A stretch of DNA of 6,297 bases from Desulfurococcales archaeon (GTDB lineage: Archaea; Thermoproteota; Thermoprotei_A; Sulfolobales; Ignicoccaceae), in contig WAOJ01000149.1 in assembly GCA_015521275.1 (NCBI GenBank), positions 1-6,297 on the forward strand, in the 5' to 3' direction. Positions 4,788 through 6,297 of this stretch are shown piece after piece (within the stretch, counting starts at the first letter, position 1; every line of letters begins with the position of its first letter). Made by a program: the position numbers and the translations under genes. Below the pieces are notes generated by a model that was not told the DNA's origin, searched no databases, and saw nothing but the letters and a program-made list of their open reading frames with translations.

Positions 4788-6210
4788 CCCTCAGATACTC
4801 CGGTAGCTTGTCCCAGTGCTTCCTCACCAGCTCCGGCATGTGTTTCATCACTAATGCCAACATCTCCGCATCGCTTAGGGCAGTTAGCCTTCCGTACTCA
4901 AACTGCTTCATGACGTCTTTGTATATGGCTTGGACCCTCGGATCCTTCTTGCTTACTGCTTCATCACCCTTCAAGTCGAAGGTCTTGTTTATCCAGTACA
5001 CTATTCCAGCTAAGCCCGCGTAGGGAGTTATGGCTACTCCGGGCTTGACGCCCAATATGCCCTCTGTGTCGAAGGGCAAGTAGGTCTCCGGGTTCTTCAG
5101 CAAGCCGTCGGCGTGTATGCCAGCCCTAGTAGTGGCGAAGTTCCTCCCGACCAGCGGGTAATAGGGCGGCACCTCGTAGCCCAGCTCCTTGCGATAGTAC
5201 TCGGCTATTTCGGTTATGACCTTGGGGTTCATGCCGTCGAAGCTGTGCTTGAGCTGTGCATAGGTGAAGACCAAGGCCTCTATGGGCACGTTTCCGGCCC
5301 TCTCGCCTATTCCTAACAGAGTCCCGTTGTTCAAGCCAGCTCCGTAGAGCCAAGCGCTCATAGCATTAGCAACGCCCAAGTGGAAGTCGTTGTGGCCGTG
5401 GAACTCCAGCCACTCGCTGGGAACTCCACAAACGTGCCTCAACACCCAAGTGAGCTTAGGTATGCTCCTAGGCAGCGCGGCCTCAGCTATTGGAACTCCT
5501 ACCCCTAGGGTGTCTGGATACCTAACCTTCACCGGCAAACCATATCTCTCGCTCAGCCTCATTAGCTTCTTGACGAACGGTACCACGACCTCGAATATGT
5601 TTGCCCTAGTTATGTCCTCCAAGTGAACCCTAGGTATTATGTCCATCTTTAATGCCTCTTCCACGACGCTCAAGTACTTGTCAACTATTTTGGACCTAGT
5701 GCTCCTGAATTTGAAGTATATGTGGTAGTCGCTTATGGAAGCCAGTATTCCGGTCTCCTCTAGTCCGGCCTCCTTCACGAGCCTTAGCTCCTCCTTCTTA
5801 GCCCTTATCCAAGCGGTAGGTATTGGGTACTTGTAGCCCAGCTCCTTTACCCTTCTGACCGCCTCCCTGTCCTTTTCTGTATATAAGAAGAACTCAGTGG
5901 TCCTTATCTTGCCTTGTGGTCCGCCGAGCTTGTGCAAATACTCGTAGAGCTTAACTATCTGTTCAACAGTGTAAGGCTCTCTGGCTTGTTGACCATCCCT
6001 AAAGGTAGTGTCGGTTATCCATATTTGTTCCGGTAACTCCGTGGGCAGTATTATGCCGTCGAAGAATATCCTTGGAACCTCCTTGAAAGGAAATATGAAC
6101 TTGTACAGCTGAGGTTCTGGAGAGTCTATGACCTCGTAGTCCGGCAAGTCCAATGCTTCCGACTTGATCTTCCTCAGAAATTCGCTTCTCAACTCACGCA
6201 AGTATGGCAT
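4768..6210 (-). CDS. DRE-TIM metallolyase, probable Re-type citrate synthase (homocitrate/isopropylmalate synthase superfamily)
   Basis: This 480-residue enzyme (from the ATG at 6210) probably condenses acetyl-CoA and oxaloacetate to citrate, feeding 2-oxoglutarate and glutamate synthesis in the cytoplasm. Numbered from that ATG: ITDTTFRDGQQAREPYT at about 65-81 holds the metal Asp67 and Arg71-Asp72, EFFLYTEKDREAV follows at about 106-118, HGHNDFHLG at 271-279 gives metal ligands His271 and His273, then GIGERAGNVPIEAL (300-313) and HADG (366-369). RDGQQ instead of the RDGEQ of isopropylmalate, citramalate and homocitrate synthases, plus LYKFIFPFKEVPRIFFDG before the barrel and EFFLYTEKDR after it, resemble clostridial Re-citrate synthases as I recall them. 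The frame is open to a GTG at 6270, which would add 20 residues. The ATG is preferred because the extra residues look unconserved and a TATA-like box lies inside them. The alternatives are homocitrate or isopropylmalate synthase. It overlaps the permease gene by 20 bases. Confidence 0.82.
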   Translation of the reverse strand: MPYLRELRSEFLRKIKSEALDLPDYEVIDSPEPQLYKFIFPFKEVPRIFFDGIILPTELPEQIWITDTTFRDGQQAREPYTVEQIVKLYEYLHKLGGPQGKIRTTEFFLYTEKDREAVRRVKELGYKYPIPTAWIRAKKEELRLVKEAGLEETGILASISDYHIYFKFRSTRSKIVDKYLSVVEEALKMDIIPRVHLEDITRANIFEVVVPFVKKLMRLSERYGLPVKVRYPDTLGVGVPIAEAALPRSIPKLTWVLRHVCGVPSEWLEFHGHNDFHLGVANAMSAWLYGAGLNNGTLLGIGERAGNVPIEALVFTYAQLKHSFDGMNPKVITEIAEYYRKELGYEVPPYYPLVGRNFATTRAGIHADGLLKNPETYLPFDTEGILGVKPGVAITPYAGLAGIVYWINKTFDLKGDEAVSKKDPRVQAIYKDVMKQFEYGRLTALSDAEMLALVMKHMPELVRKHWDKLPEYLRVRFARP

Positions 6211-6297
6211 AGTCACTAACCCTTTGTCACTAGAGTCAAAGAGAGAAATATGCTTTACACCAGCTTGCACTCCAGCCTCTTCTTACCCCAAAGCCAC
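6211..6297. other. Window-edge upstream region of the citrate synthase gene
   Basis: The region contains the TATA-like element and, on the minus strand, an in-frame TAA at 6285-6283 followed by a possible GTG start at 6270 with GAGG about 5 bases before it. No other gene is supported in the last 27 bases. Confidence 0.4.
6246..6252 (-). promoter_or_regulatory. TATA-like box for the citrate synthase gene
   Basis: Read on the minus strand, CATATTT (6252-6246) preceded by GTGTAAAG resembles an archaeal BRE-TATA element. Its centre is about 39 bases before the ATG at 6210, so transcription 25-27 bases downstream would give a leader of about 12 bases. If the longer GTG start at 6270 were used, this element would lie inside the coding region. 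The match is modest. Confidence 0.4.

Noticed and set aside
4960..4966. GTGATGA on the minus strand, another possible C box
   Set aside because: It lies inside the citrate synthase coding region and no matching D'/D boxes follow.
5126..5353. Arg/Leu-rich open frame on the minus strand inside the citrate synthase gene
   Set aside because: It is an out-of-frame read of a conserved enzyme region with no Shine-Dalgarno or recognisable domain.

Overview
This is a compact archaeal segment, almost certainly crenarchaeal. The translation genes are archaeal in type: L1 is followed directly by an L10/P0 stalk protein of about 350 residues with the acidic tail and the archaeal/eukaryotic C-terminal peptide. 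Codons are rich in AGG and ATA, several genes start with GTG or TTG, and gaps between genes are tiny or negative. A Re-type citrate synthase candidate beside such genes points to Desulfurococcales. The best guess is an Ignicoccus-like hyperthermophile, because Ignicoccus hospitalis is reported to have Re-citrate synthase activity. This species-level guess is inference from memory, not from a search.

Layout: (1) positions 1-1276, + strand: the 3' end of the ribosomal protein L1 gene, then the complete L10/P0 gene, with an L10 Shine-Dalgarno that overlaps the L1 stop. No L12/P1 gene follows. (2) 1277-1322: a short gap with a pyrimidine-rich run and a perfect 8-bp hairpin. (3) 1323-2354, +: a HisC-type aminotransferase. 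(4) 2351-3115, -: an aldo/keto reductase whose stop overlaps the hisC stop. (5) 3116-3173: a 58-bp divergent promoter region. (6) 3174-4787, +: a 12-TM APC-family permease fused to a C-terminal MNT/Pol-beta-type nucleotidyltransferase domain. (7) 4768-6210 (or 6270), -: a DRE-TIM metallolyase best read as Re-citrate synthase, overlapping the permease gene tail to tail by 20 bp. (8) 6211-6297: its promoter region and a short unexplained edge.

The metabolic genes have a loose common theme of amino-acid and central-carbon metabolism. Citrate made by the last gene leads to 2-oxoglutarate and glutamate, glutamate is the amino donor for HisC, and the permease probably moves amino acids. They do not form one operon, and any functional link is inference. 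The most unusual item is the permease-nucleotidyltransferase fusion. It has an in-frame ATG with a good Shine-Dalgarno just before the nucleotidyltransferase domain, so the domain could also be made as a separate small protein. No mobile elements, CRISPR arrays, tRNA or rRNA genes were seen.
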